A DNA stretch of 34,425 nt from NCBI GenBank assembly GCA_902477365.1, contig CABSGW010000001.1, positions 1-34,425 of the forward strand. The letters run 5' to 3'. The notes below the pieces were generated by a model that ran no database searches, was not told where the DNA came from, and saw only the letters and a list, made by a program, of their open reading frames with translations. The position numbers were made by a program, and so were the translations under genes. This document shows, piece after piece, positions 23,053-30,954 of the stretch (its first letter is position 1; every line of letters begins with the position of its first letter). This DNA comes from an uncultured Prevotellaceae bacterium (GTDB lineage: Bacteria; Bacteroidota; Bacteroidia; Bacteroidales; Bacteroidaceae).

Positions 23053-24624
23053 ATGGGAGTGAAGAAACGGCCGGTCTCGCCCCGGCAGAAAATGATAAAC
23101 CTGATGTACGTTGTACTGATGGCCATGTTAGCCCTTAATGTGTCCTCAGACGTACTCAATGGCTTTTCTTTAGTAGAAGAAAGCCTGAACCGCACTACGG
23201 CCAACTCTGCGAAGGAAAACCAGACACTTTACGATAACTTTGATGAGCAATTCAGGTCCAATCCGGTAAAAGTAAAGGAATGGTTCGATAAGGCACGTTA
23301 CGTAAAACGCATATCCGACTCACTCTACAATTTGGCCGACGAGCTCAAAATAGCTATTGTGAAGAAATCGGACGGCTCAAAAGGTGATGTCAAAAACATT
23401 CGGCATAAAGATGATTTAGAGGCTGCCACATCAGTAATGTTAGCTCCAGGTACAGGACGAGGAGCGGAACTCTACAATGCCATCAACTCTTACCGTAACC
23501 AAATATTGCAACTTGTACCCGACTCCGTACAGCAATCTATCATTCGTAGCAACCTTAGCACCGCTGTACCCAACAAGGATGCCATGCTAAGCCGTAATTG
23601 GCAGGAATACATGTTTGAAGACATGCCTGTTGCCGCAGCTGTAACCCTTCTTACCAAATTGCAAAGTGACGTCCGGTATGCCGAAGGAGAGGTGTTGCAT
23701 ACATTGGTGTCTAATATAGACGTGAAAGATATTCGCGTAAATCAACTCAACGCTTTTGTAATACCCAACGCACAGACGGTGGTGCAAGGCAGTAAATTCA
23801 GTGCCCGCATCATCATGGCCGCAGTAGATACGACCCAGCGCCCGACCATTTATATCGGTGAAAAAGCCGTTAATACCCAGGGAGGACTTTATGAAACTAT
23901 CTGCAACAGAACCGGAGACTTTTCGCTCAACGGACACATTGAGATGCGTAATGGTGCAGGCGAACTGGTACGGCGTGAGTTTACACAAAAATACAGCGTT
24001 GTAGCTCCTACCGCAACTGTGTCTGCCGATCTTATGAATGTACTATACGCCGGATACAATAACCCAATGAGTGTATCGGTACCCGGTGTCCCCTCAAATA
24101 AGATTGTTGTCAACATGAGTGGAGGTACGTTACAACCCGAAGGAAACGGCAAATACATAGCCCGCCCCTCTGCTGTTGGCAAAGATGCCGTATTCACCAT
24201 CTTATCCACCCAAAACGGACGTTCTCAGGAAATGGGCAAATTTACATTCCATGTACGTGCCTTGCCCGATCCCACCGCCTATATCGCCTATACAGACGAA
24301 AAAGGTAATGCCGCCCAATATCGTGGAGGAGGTCGTTCCATCTCGAAAGCACAACTATTAGGTACTGAAGGCATCGGTGCAGCTATTGACGACGGTTTAC
24401 TGAACATCCAATTTCGCGTCATCGGCTTTGAAACTGTATTCTTTGATAACATGGGTAATGCTGTTCCCGAAGTATCCAACAGCGCCCAATTCACCGAACG
24501 GCAAAAGGAGATATTCAGACGCCTCAACCGAGGACGCCGTTTTAATATCTCGCGCGTGCGGGCTGTCGGACCGGACGGTACGGAACGTACTTTGCCCTAC
24601 GCCCTTGAAGTCATCGTAAAATAA
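23053..24624 (+). CDS. porM: Type IX secretion motor/periplasmic shaft protein PorM/GldM
   Basis: 523 aa. A short cytoplasmic tail (MGVKKRPVSPRQKM) is followed by one transmembrane helix (about 15-34, with LMYVVLMAMLALNVSS), a helical first periplasmic domain (about 40-215) and three beta domains (about 220-315, 320-405, 410-520). This is the GldM/PorM architecture: a dimer whose helix sits in the PorL ring and whose periplasmic shaft reaches the PorK/N ring. It starts 12 bp after porL. Length and domain order are complete. Confidence 0.94.
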   Translation: MGVKKRPVSPRQKMINLMYVVLMAMLALNVSSDVLNGFSLVEESLNRTTANSAKENQTLYDNFDEQFRSNPVKVKEWFDKARYVKRISDSLYNLADELKIAIVKKSDGSKGDVKNIRHKDDLEAATSVMLAPGTGRGAELYNAINSYRNQILQLVPDSVQQSIIRSNLSTAVPNKDAMLSRNWQEYMFEDMPVAAAVTLLTKLQSDVRYAEGEVLHTLVSNIDVKDIRVNQLNAFVIPNAQTVVQGSKFSARIIMAAVDTTQRPTIYIGEKAVNTQGGLYETICNRTGDFSLNGHIEMRNGAGELVRREFTQKYSVVAPTATVSADLMNVLYAGYNNPMSVSVPGVPSNKIVVNMSGGTLQPEGNGKYIARPSAVGKDAVFTILSTQNGRSQEMGKFTFHVRALPDPTAYIAYTDEKGNAAQYRGGGRSISKAQLLGTEGIGAAIDDGLLNIQFRVIGFETVFFDNMGNAVPEVSNSAQFTERQKEIFRRLNRGRRFNISRVRAVGPDGTERTLPYALEVIVK

Positions 24625-24648
24625 ACAAGCAACTAAAAGAACAAACAT

Positions 24649-25710
24649 ATGAAACGTTTCGGTATCGCTCTACTCACTTTCTGCCTGACGATTCCCGCAG
24701 TGGCCCAGCCACCAGCCCGACGGCAAGCGCAGCAACAAGCTGCCAAGGAGCAGGAAAATGCCATTCCGGCACCTTCTGAACGCGCCCAGTTGGAGTTTCC
24801 TACACAAGCTCCCATGCCGGCCGATGTGGTGTGGCGACGTGACATCTACCGCTCACTCGATCTTACAAAAGATGCCAACGCCGCGCTTTATTACCCACAA
24901 GAACCCGATGGAGACCGTATGAATTTATTTACGTATCTGTTCAAATTGATTCTACGTGGACAAATCAATGCCTACGACTACCGATTAGACGGAAATGAGA
25001 ACTTTGCCGAAGCCAACCGCGTAAAGGGTAAAGACCTGATGGACAGATACCAGATCTTTTATGAATCCAAGGACGGAAAGATACGTGTAAACGACAATGA
25101 CTTGCCTTCGGCTGAAGTACTAGCATACTACATCAAAGAAAGTGCCTACTTCGACCAACGTACAGCTACCTACCACACCAAAGTAACTGCGCTCTGCCCC
25201 GTTCTGAAACGAACTGACGAGTTCGGAAGCGGCGCAACTTCTTACCCGATGTTTTGGGTAAAGTACGATGACATTAGTTCTTTCTTAGCCAAATTGCCCC
25301 TGATGGGTAGCAACCTCAACAATGCAGCTACGCTATCGGCCGATGACTACTTCACTATGAACCGCTACGAAGGAGCTATCTACAAAACCAATAACCTGCA
25401 AGGTAAAGTACTTGCCAACTATTGTCCTACCGACAGCGCCCTGAAAAAAGAAGAGAAAAGAATTGAAGCGGAACTGTCCACCTTCGAACGTCACATCTGG
25501 GGACGTGACTCGTTAGTAACCGACACACTGAGCGACAGTACCAAAACCGTTGTAAAGAAAGTCAAAGAAGAAAAAGTATCCAGCCGACGCTCTACCTCTT
25601 CACGTCGCAGAACTGCTTCCGAGTCTAAGGTTGATAAAGAAAAACGAAGCAAGAGTAGTCCGGCAGGACCTGCCACACCACGCGTTTCAGTACGCCGTCA
25701 ACGCCATTAA
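24649..25710 (+). CDS. porN: Type IX secretion ring protein PorN/GldN
   Basis: 353 aa. The signal peptide is MKRFGIALLTFCLTIPAVA, followed by a Gln/Ala/Arg-rich stretch (residues 20-45) and the conserved GldN core (VVWRRDIYRSLDLTKDANAALYYP through about residue 285). PorN binds PorK to make the periplasmic ring. The last 55 or so residues are a low-complexity Ser/Arg/Lys tail (SSRRSTSSRRRTASESK...), predicted disordered. It is the last gene of the operon, 24 bp after porM, and is followed by a hairpin. Confidence 0.92.
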   Translation: MKRFGIALLTFCLTIPAVAQPPARRQAQQQAAKEQENAIPAPSERAQLEFPTQAPMPADVVWRRDIYRSLDLTKDANAALYYPQEPDGDRMNLFTYLFKLILRGQINAYDYRLDGNENFAEANRVKGKDLMDRYQIFYESKDGKIRVNDNDLPSAEVLAYYIKESAYFDQRTATYHTKVTALCPVLKRTDEFGSGATSYPMFWVKYDDISSFLAKLPLMGSNLNNAATLSADDYFTMNRYEGAIYKTNNLQGKVLANYCPTDSALKKEEKRIEAELSTFERHIWGRDSLVTDTLSDSTKTVVKKVKEEKVSSRRSTSSRRRTASESKVDKEKRSKSSPAGPATPRVSVRRQRH

Positions 25711-25725
25711 CAATCCCCTTGTTCC

Positions 25726-25777
25726 ATAAGCCGATATATAGGTCCTAGCAAAACGAAAGACATATATATCGGCTTAT
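25726..25777 (+). terminator. Hairpin terminator of the T9SS operon
   Basis: A perfect 15-bp stem (25726-25740 with 25763-25777) with a 22-base loop, followed by AGCGTTTTAGG. It lies 15 bases after the porN stop. Confidence 0.7.
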
Positions 25778-25837
25778 AGCGTTTTAGGCCACAACAGCTT
25801 TCTTACACTGTTCCATTCCCATCTCATTTTTTATTTC

Positions 25838-25845
25838 TATCTTTG
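25838..25845 (+). promoter_or_regulatory. Predicted -7 box for the beta-barrel gene
   Basis: TATCTTTG followed by C lies 30 bases before the ATG at 25875, giving a leader of about 25 bases and showing that this gene need not depend on the T9SS transcript. Confidence 0.6.
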
Positions 25846-25874
25846 CCGCGTTCAATTATTAAACATGTAACTAT

Positions 25875-26468
25875 ATGAAAAAGATTTTAGTAACACTAAC
25901 ACTCATCTTTGCCATGGCATGGAGCACTCCCGCTTTGGCCCAATTCAAATATGGTATTGTAGGTGGTCTTAACCTCACAACCTTATCATTCGATAAATCC
26001 AAAGGCCTTGATTCCGACAATCGTTTTGGCTGGTACATCGGTCCGAAAGTAGAATTCACGCTCCCTATCATCGGCCTTGGCGTAGATGCTTCCGTACAAT
26101 ACATGACACGCCGTATGAACGCAGAAGTGAATGAAGGAGGTGACAACTATTCCAGATCAAAAACATTACAATCTCTTGAAATCCCTATCAACCTGAAATA
26201 CAACATCGGACTGGGTTCTTTATTGGGGGTTTACATTGCAACCGGACCTCAATTTGGTTACAACATCAGTAATAAATCATGGGGAAGCGTCAAGCTGAAA
26301 GAGTCAAATACCACTTGGAACGTAGGTGCCGGTGTCAAACTGCTCGGACATTTACAAGCCGGTATCAACTATAACATTGCTTTGAGCAAATTTGGTGAGT
26401 TTGAACGTCCTTATGAAAACAGTTTCAAGAGTAATTCTTGGCAAGTACAAGTGGCTTACATGTTTTGA
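25875..26468 (+). CDS. Outer-membrane beta-barrel protein (PorT/OMP_b-brl_2-like)
   Basis: 197 aa. The signal peptide is MKKILVTLTLIFAMAWSTPALA, with mature start QFKYGIVGGLNLTTL. Alternating strands run to the C-terminus, which ends in an aromatic barrel signal (WQVQVAYMF). The opening FKYGIVGGLNLTT is typical of the small Bacteroidetes barrels annotated as 'porin family' or 'PorT family'. PorT itself is a T9SS component, but this group is broad, so proximity to porPKLMN is only suggestive. It is monocistronic between its own promoter and a strong terminator. Confidence 0.85.
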   Translation: MKKILVTLTLIFAMAWSTPALAQFKYGIVGGLNLTTLSFDKSKGLDSDNRFGWYIGPKVEFTLPIIGLGVDASVQYMTRRMNAEVNEGGDNYSRSKTLQSLEIPINLKYNIGLGSLLGVYIATGPQFGYNISNKSWGSVKLKESNTTWNVGAGVKLLGHLQAGINYNIALSKFGEFERPYENSFKSNSWQVQVAYMF

Positions 26469-26484
26469 AGCAACTTCTTTTCAC

Positions 26485-26531
26485 TCATAAAAAACGGTTT
26501 CCTTGTGAAGAAAGGAAACCGTTTTTTATGA
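26485..26531. terminator. Bidirectional intrinsic terminator
   Basis: A perfect 20-bp stem (26485-26504 with 26512-26531) with a 7-base loop. It has A-rich and T-rich ends on both sides (AAAAAA...TTTTTT), so it works for the beta-barrel gene (+) and the converging NlpE-like gene (-). Confidence 0.88.
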
Positions 26532-26544
26532 TTTGTCAATGCGC

Positions 26545-26955
26545 TTACTTCTTTTTCAGTACATACATTTCAGCCAACTCGCCTACAACAGGTTCTCCTT
26601 GGCGATCCAATTGCCTTAGCTGCCCTTCTTCCAAGCGATAAAAGGTTGTATCCTGCCTGTCATCAATGGCTGTCAACAACTCATTCTCCCAAGCCAATGT
26701 ACCTTCCACCATAAACGAGTCACGGTCTATATATACCTGTTTCGCCATAAACGTACTGTCACTGTTCAGGCTCAATACAACACGGATTCCCGGACAGTCA
26801 GCTGCAGGCAATGTGCCCTCATAAATACCGACCCATTCCGGTTCTGCGTTCACACTGTCTTGTGCGGTACCGTCAGCCGTACCGCTGTTCGTTTTTGAAT
26901 TGCACGCTCCTAATACCAGAGCCAGGGCTGCAACGACCCATACACACTTTTTCAT
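26545..26955 (-). CDS. NlpE-like lipoprotein (copper resistance protein NlpE N-terminal domain)
   Basis: 136 aa. The lipoprotein signal ends LALVLGAC with C18, then a Ser/Thr/Asp linker. The NlpE N-terminal domain follows: EWVGIYEGTLPAADCPGIRVVLSLNSDSTF (residues 40-69), then TFYRLEEGQLRQLDRQGEPV. Gram-negative NlpE proteins report surface adhesion or lipoprotein trouble to an envelope stress system; this short form has only the N-terminal domain. A TATCTTTG box at 26985-26992 on the minus strand precedes it. Confidence 0.85.
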   Translation of the reverse strand: MKKCVWVVAALALVLGACNSKTNSGTADGTAQDSVNAEPEWVGIYEGTLPAADCPGIRVVLSLNSDSTFMAKQVYIDRDSFMVEGTLAWENELLTAIDDRQDTTFYRLEEGQLRQLDRQGEPVVGELAEMYVLKKK

Positions 26956-26984
26956 TGTTCTACTTCTATTAGTTTGAATCTAAA

Positions 26985-26992
26985 CAAAGATA
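26985..26992 (-). promoter_or_regulatory. Predicted -7 box for the NlpE-like gene
   Basis: The minus strand reads TATCTTTG about 30 bases before the ATG at 26955. A TTG at 27013-27011 lies 18 bp upstream, one base short of the usual spacing. Confidence 0.58.
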
Positions 26993-27040
26993 ATTCTTTC
27001 CGCGCACACACAACGGCTTATCTTTTCTTTTAACCTCACG

Positions 27041-27075
27041 AAACGAATATTTAAACAACGGTCTAGCATTCGTTT
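27041..27075 (-). terminator. Weak hairpin after murI
   Basis: An 8-bp stem (27041-27048 with 27068-27075) with a 19-base loop lies 16 bases beyond the murI stop on the minus strand. It has no T tract. Confidence 0.4.
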
Positions 27076-27091
27076 TATGCAAGGAATCAGC

Positions 27092-27922
27092 TCAAAGTAC
27101 AATTCGTTCGGCAACAACCGACTCATGCAAAAACAAAGAAGCAGATTCGGCGAACTTCTCAGCCGATTCCGTTGTTAGGAAGCGGCACGTCCCTCCTTTT
27201 GTACAAAGCTCATCCAACGGCTTGTGACGAAATAAATAATCTTTCAATGCCAAAGCCACATGATCGCCTTGTGGAACCAAACGCACATGCTCCGGCGTAT
27301 ATTGTCTAATCTTATCCAGCAATAACGGGTAATGCGTGCAACCTAAAATAAGTGTATCAATCAGCGGATCACGTTGCAAGATGTTCCTGATACGTTTCTC
27401 TATAAAATAATCAGCTCCCGGAGAGTCAAATTCATTATACTCAACCAAAGGAACCCACATCGGGCACGGCTCACCACTCACCACAACATCCGGAAACAAC
27501 TTCGCTATCTCCATCGTGTACGACTCCGACTGAATGGTACCTGCCGTAGCCAATACTCCCACATGCCTACTTTGAGTCAATGCACCTATAGCCTCGACAG
27601 TAGGACGTATCACTCCCAACACACGCCGGTCGGCATCCAACCGTTGTAAATCGCACTGTTGTATGGTACGAAGCGCTTTAGCCGAAGCCGTATTACACGC
27701 CAGAATCACCAAATGACAACCACGCGCAAAAAGTGCCTCTACAGCCTGTAACGTAAATTCGTAAACAACCTCAAAAGAATGTGTACCATAGGGCGCACGT
27801 GCATTATCGCCCAAATACAAAAAATCGTAGTCAGGCATACGATCCCGTATACAACTTAAAATAGTCAGTCCGCCGTAACCGGAATCAAAAACGCCGATAG
27901 GTCCTGCACCGGATGGTAGCAT
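27092..27922 (-). CDS. murI: Glutamate racemase
   Basis: Makes D-glutamate for peptidoglycan. It is 276 aa. GVFDSGYGGLT (residues 10-20) is the N-terminal substrate loop, and the two catalytic cysteines are C76 (LACNTAS) and C195 (LGCTHYPL). The ATG overlaps the stop of the upstream ompH-like gene by one base (TAATG on the minus strand), so both are cotranscribed and coupled. Reaction and family are clear. Confidence 0.95.
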   Translation of the reverse strand: MLPSGAGPIGVFDSGYGGLTILSCIRDRMPDYDFLYLGDNARAPYGTHSFEVVYEFTLQAVEALFARGCHLVILACNTASAKALRTIQQCDLQRLDADRRVLGVIRPTVEAIGALTQSRHVGVLATAGTIQSESYTMEIAKLFPDVVVSGEPCPMWVPLVEYNEFDSPGADYFIEKRIRNILQRDPLIDTLILGCTHYPLLLDKIRQYTPEHVRLVPQGDHVALALKDYLFRHKPLDELCTKGGTCRFLTTESAEKFAESASLFLHESVVAERIVL

Positions 27923-28452
27923 TATTCCTCTTTTATCGTAAGCAATGCAGCCTTAACCTGTACCGTAATATCCTCACCACAACCCTGATGTATAAAGGGA
28001 AATGTACGGTCGTCTGTATTCATAATAAACTCGTACCCTTTTTCCAGGCCCACCATTCTGATGGCACTGTCCAACTTCGAATAAACCGGAGCATACAATT
28101 CCTTTTCGGCCTGTTCCAGCAATTTTTGTGCCTCATTCCGAAAAGCAATGCCTTTCTCCATCGCCTCCTGCAGCTCTTTTTGCCGCTTCAGCATGATATT
28201 CAACGGGAAATCCTTCTGTCCCTGCAAATAATCGGCAAACATCCGATGAAAACCTTCTTCATTATGTTTTGCCTCAGCCTCATACTTAGCCTGCAACTCT
28301 TTCATGGCAGTTTGTGCCTGCGTATATTCCGGCATGGCCTGGAACACTTGTTTATAGCTTAGGAAACCATACTTGTATTGTGCAGTTCCGCTCAAAGGGA
28401 ACAACAAGCACACGCCCATCAACAGGATAATAAATGAGATTCGTTTTGTCAT
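27922..28452 (-). CDS. OmpH/Skp-family periplasmic chaperone
   Basis: 176 aa from the ATG at 28452. This start gives a signal peptide (MTKRISFIILLMGVCLLFPLSGTA, then QYKYGFLSYKQVF); the longer in-frame extension would be read out of the tRNA-Arg gene and is rejected. The mature protein is the Skp pattern: a short strand, long amphipathic helices (about 40-125, with many Lys/Glu/Gln), and a C-terminal strand pair. Skp holds unfolded outer-membrane proteins in the periplasm. It is coupled to murI. Its promoter is not obvious and it may be read through from tRNA-Arg. Confidence 0.87.
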   Translation of the reverse strand: MTKRISFIILLMGVCLLFPLSGTAQYKYGFLSYKQVFQAMPEYTQAQTAMKELQAKYEAEAKHNEEGFHRMFADYLQGQKDFPLNIMLKRQKELQEAMEKGIAFRNEAQKLLEQAEKELYAPVYSKLDSAIRMVGLEKGYEFIMNTDDRTFPFIHQGCGEDITVQVKAALLTIKEE

Positions 28453-28527
28453 ATTGCTGATATTAACGAGTAAACAATTTTGAACACCTACCTGGATTCT
28501 CCATTCAAGTAACACGTCACGTAAAAG

Positions 28528-28599
28528 TATCCCCGCCGGGAATCGAACCCGGATCAACAGTTTAGGAAACTGTTGTTCTATCCATTGAACTACAGGGAC
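28528..28599 (-). tRNA. tRNA-Arg, anticodon CCU
   Basis: A 72-nt cloverleaf on the minus strand. The acceptor GTCCCTG pairs with CGGGGAT (G-T pairs at positions 1-72 and 6-67), the anticodon stem ACAGT/ACTGT surrounds TTCCTAA (anticodon CCT), and the T arm is CCGGG-TTCGATT-CCCGG. It reads AGG. CCA is not encoded. Confidence 0.95.
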
Positions 28600-28615
28600 T
28601 CGATTTGTCCACCTG

Positions 28616-28647
28616 CAAAGGTAATGATTTTAATTGTTTTCGCACAA
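28616..28647 (-). promoter_or_regulatory. Promoter of tRNA-Arg
   Basis: On the minus strand TTG (28647-28645) and TACCTTTG (28623-28616) are 21 bp apart, 17 bases upstream of the tRNA. The -33 box lies just after the permease stop. Confidence 0.72.
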
Positions 28648-28649
28648 GC

Positions 28650-29879
28650 TCAATCCAACAATTTGCGGCTCAAATAACGAACCGGATACCAAACAGAGAG
28701 ATAACCAACGGCTATCACCGTCACAAATATCAACAGGACATCTACCAGATGCACGCTTACCGGATAAGCATCGACAATGAAGTTTCCGGCCGAATCGCCC
28801 AGCCTCAACAGTCCATAGGTTTGCTGCAAATAACAGAGTCCCAGTCCCAAGGCAATGCCAATCACAGCACCTAATGTGGATATCAACCTTCCCTCAAACA
28901 GGAAGATACGCGTTATCTGCCCATCCGTTGCACCCAAATTACGCAACGTCCCCACATCCTCACGTTTGTCTATAATCAACATCGATAACGAACCGATAAT
29001 ATTGAAACAGGCCACCACCAAAATAAACGTCAGGAACAAGTAGGCAATCGCTTTTTCCACCTCCATAATCCGGAACACATCTTCCTGCTGCTCATAGCGG
29101 TCGCGCACCACATATTTATCTCCCAGCAATTTGCGCAAATCCCGTTTCACACCCTCCGTATTGGCGCCCGGTTTCAACTTCAACTCCAACGACGAGAGCA
29201 TACCTTGCTGTTCAAACAGGCTACGTACAAATCCAATGGAAGTAAGTACATAGTTCGCATCGTACTTCCGCTGATTGATTACGAACACCGATCCGGCCGA
29301 ATACAGTCCGTCACTATTGAACCCCTCAGCCGGATTGGCCGGATTGATGCGTTCGCCCGGACGTGGCGCATACACTTCCAACACCGATGTAAAATCAGCG
29401 CCCAATCCCAAGTTGGCAGCCAACTGGATACCCGGAACGGCATATTGCAACACATCGGCCTGGAGCGTAAATTCTGGATTCCCATACAGGCGACTACGTA
29501 TGTCGGTACAAGCCGCATAGTGTTCGTCAACTCCCTTCAGCGTCACCATGGCCTGCCGCCCGTTATAACGCAACAACGCATTATCTTCCAGGCATTCCGA
29601 AAAAACCGCCACATCACGATGCGTCCGCGCTTTTTGCAGCAACGGATCATCGGCTGGCGCCACCTTTCCTATGGCCAGTGTTATTTTCAGCTCGGGGTCA
29701 AACGAGGTGAAAAGCGTAGCCACCAAATCGTGAAACCCATTAAACACCGACAACGTACACACCAATGCCACCGTAGCCAAAGCAATACCTCCGGTAGCTA
29801 TGGCAGAAATGATATTGATTGCGTGATGGCTTTTCTTTGAAAAAAGATACCTGCGCGCTATGTAAAAAGGAAAATTCAC
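28650..29879 (-). CDS. ABC transporter permease, LolC/LolE (lipoprotein release) type
   Basis: 409 aa. The N-terminal YIARRYLFSKKSHHAINIISAIATGGIALATVALVCTLSVFNGF carries the first transmembrane helix, then a periplasmic domain (about 55-265), then three helices (about 275-305, 325-355, 372-395) in the MacB/FtsX fold. GTLRNLGATDGQITRIF is the coupling motif between helices that docks on the ATPase. Such permeases extract lipoproteins from the inner membrane for transport to the outer membrane; the ATPase (LolD) is not in the window. It follows rbfA by 16 bp. Confidence 0.9.
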   Translation of the reverse strand: MNFPFYIARRYLFSKKSHHAINIISAIATGGIALATVALVCTLSVFNGFHDLVATLFTSFDPELKITLAIGKVAPADDPLLQKARTHRDVAVFSECLEDNALLRYNGRQAMVTLKGVDEHYAACTDIRSRLYGNPEFTLQADVLQYAVPGIQLAANLGLGADFTSVLEVYAPRPGERINPANPAEGFNSDGLYSAGSVFVINQRKYDANYVLTSIGFVRSLFEQQGMLSSLELKLKPGANTEGVKRDLRKLLGDKYVVRDRYEQQEDVFRIMEVEKAIAYLFLTFILVVACFNIIGSLSMLIIDKREDVGTLRNLGATDGQITRIFLFEGRLISTLGAVIGIALGLGLCYLQQTYGLLRLGDSAGNFIVDAYPVSVHLVDVLLIFVTVIAVGYLSVWYPVRYLSRKLLD

Positions 29880-29895
29880 AACCGTGCCGTCCTGC

Positions 29896-30231
29896 TTATT
29901 TCGTCAGCAATTCATCAATATGTTCAATATAGTCCAGCGAATCGTCCACAAAGAACTTCAATTCGGGAATAATACGCAGTTGATGGCGCACACGCGTTCC
30001 CAACTCAAAGCGCACGGACTTGGCGTTTTCGTTGATGTTTTTTACAATTTCCGCACTTTTCTCCGAAGGGAAAACGCTCAAGTAAGCGCGACAAATGCTC
30101 ATGTCCGGACTAATGCGGCATGCGCTGACCGACACCAACACCCCGTGCATGGCTGCCGTTTGTTTTTGGAAAATATCACTCAGTTCCTTTTGGATGAGTC
30201 TGGCTATTTTTTGTTGACGAGTTGTTTCCAT
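29896..30231 (-). CDS. rbfA: Ribosome-binding factor A
   Basis: A 111-aa KH-domain protein acting late in 30S subunit maturation. RQQKIARLIQKELSDIFQKQ (start), VLVSVSACRISPDMSICRAYLSVFP (residues 27-51) and the VRFELGTRVRHQLRIIPELKFFVDDSLDYIEHID end are the family pattern. Its own -7 box may lie at 30263-30270. The permease gene follows in the same direction. Confidence 0.93.
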   Translation of the reverse strand: METTRQQKIARLIQKELSDIFQKQTAAMHGVLVSVSACRISPDMSICRAYLSVFPSEKSAEIVKNINENAKSVRFELGTRVRHQLRIIPELKFFVDDSLDYIEHIDELLTK

Positions 30232-30262
30232 ATCTATCTTGATGCTATTGGTTTTTACTTAG

Positions 30263-30270
30263 CAAATGTA
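30263..30270 (-). promoter_or_regulatory. Possible -7 box for rbfA
   Basis: The minus strand reads TACATTTG 32 bases before the rbfA ATG, in the 69-bp gap after the methyltransferase gene. No -33 element is evident. Confidence 0.45.
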
Positions 30271-30300
30271 CATAAAAAAATAAGATGTCGCATACAGGAT

Positions 30301-30951
30301 TTACCGTTTTCTGATCAGCGTCAAACCGTCCCGCAACGGAAGAATCACTTTTTCCACCCGCTCGTCAGCCGCCACATAGTCGTTAAAACGACGAATACCC
30401 AACGTCTGCGCATCCCGGTCGTAAGCAGCATCTATGACATGACCGTCCCACAACGTATTGTCGGCCAATATGTAACCACCAGGACGCAAACAACCCAGAA
30501 CCAGCTCATAATAAGCCACATACTGACGCTTGTCGCCATCTATAAAGGCCATATCAAATGTGATGTCCCGCTCTTGCAACAAACGCGGCAACTCGTCCAA
30601 CACATCTCCTATACGGAACTCTATACGATCGGCCCACGGAGAGTTTTCTATCCAGGGACGCGTAAACTCCTCTTGCTCATCATTTATCTCAAATGTCAGG
30701 ATGCGTCCCCCTTCTTCCAACCCGGCGGCCATTGCCATGGCCGAATAACCCGTGTACGTCCCTATTTCGAGTATCCAGCTGGGCCGCACCATCGTTACCA
30801 ACATCTTCAGCAACTCCCCCTGCAGATGCCCCGAAGCCATTCGCGGCCGCAACAGACTGATATTCGTCTGCCGGTACAAGCGGTACAGGTAGTCGTGCTC
30901 GGGCGTAATGTGCTTCACAATGTAAGCGTCCAGCGCTTCCGTCTCGGTCAT
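30301..30951 (-). CDS. SAM-dependent O-methyltransferase (family 3)
   Basis: 216 aa. SAM motif I is ILEIGTYTGYSAMAMA (residues 60-75), ILTFEIND follows as the acidic ribose-binding strand, and FDMAFIDGDKRQYVAYYELV plus LADNTLWDGHVID hold the metal-binding Asp/Asn residues of the catechol/caffeoyl-CoA O-methyltransferase group. It needs a divalent cation in known members. The natural substrate is unknown. It starts 3 bp after the pyk stop, so the genes are cotranscribed. Confidence 0.9.
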   Translation of the reverse strand: MTETEALDAYIVKHITPEHDYLYRLYRQTNISLLRPRMASGHLQGELLKMLVTMVRPSWILEIGTYTGYSAMAMAAGLEEGGRILTFEINDEQEEFTRPWIENSPWADRIEFRIGDVLDELPRLLQERDITFDMAFIDGDKRQYVAYYELVLGCLRPGGYILADNTLWDGHVIDAAYDRDAQTLGIRRFNDYVAADERVEKVILPLRDGLTLIRKR

Positions 30952-30954
30952 TGT

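Noticed and set aside
28453..28557. N-terminal extension of the OmpH/Skp-like gene
   Set aside because: The extension is translated out of the tRNA-Arg gene and would hide the signal peptide that starts at 28452.
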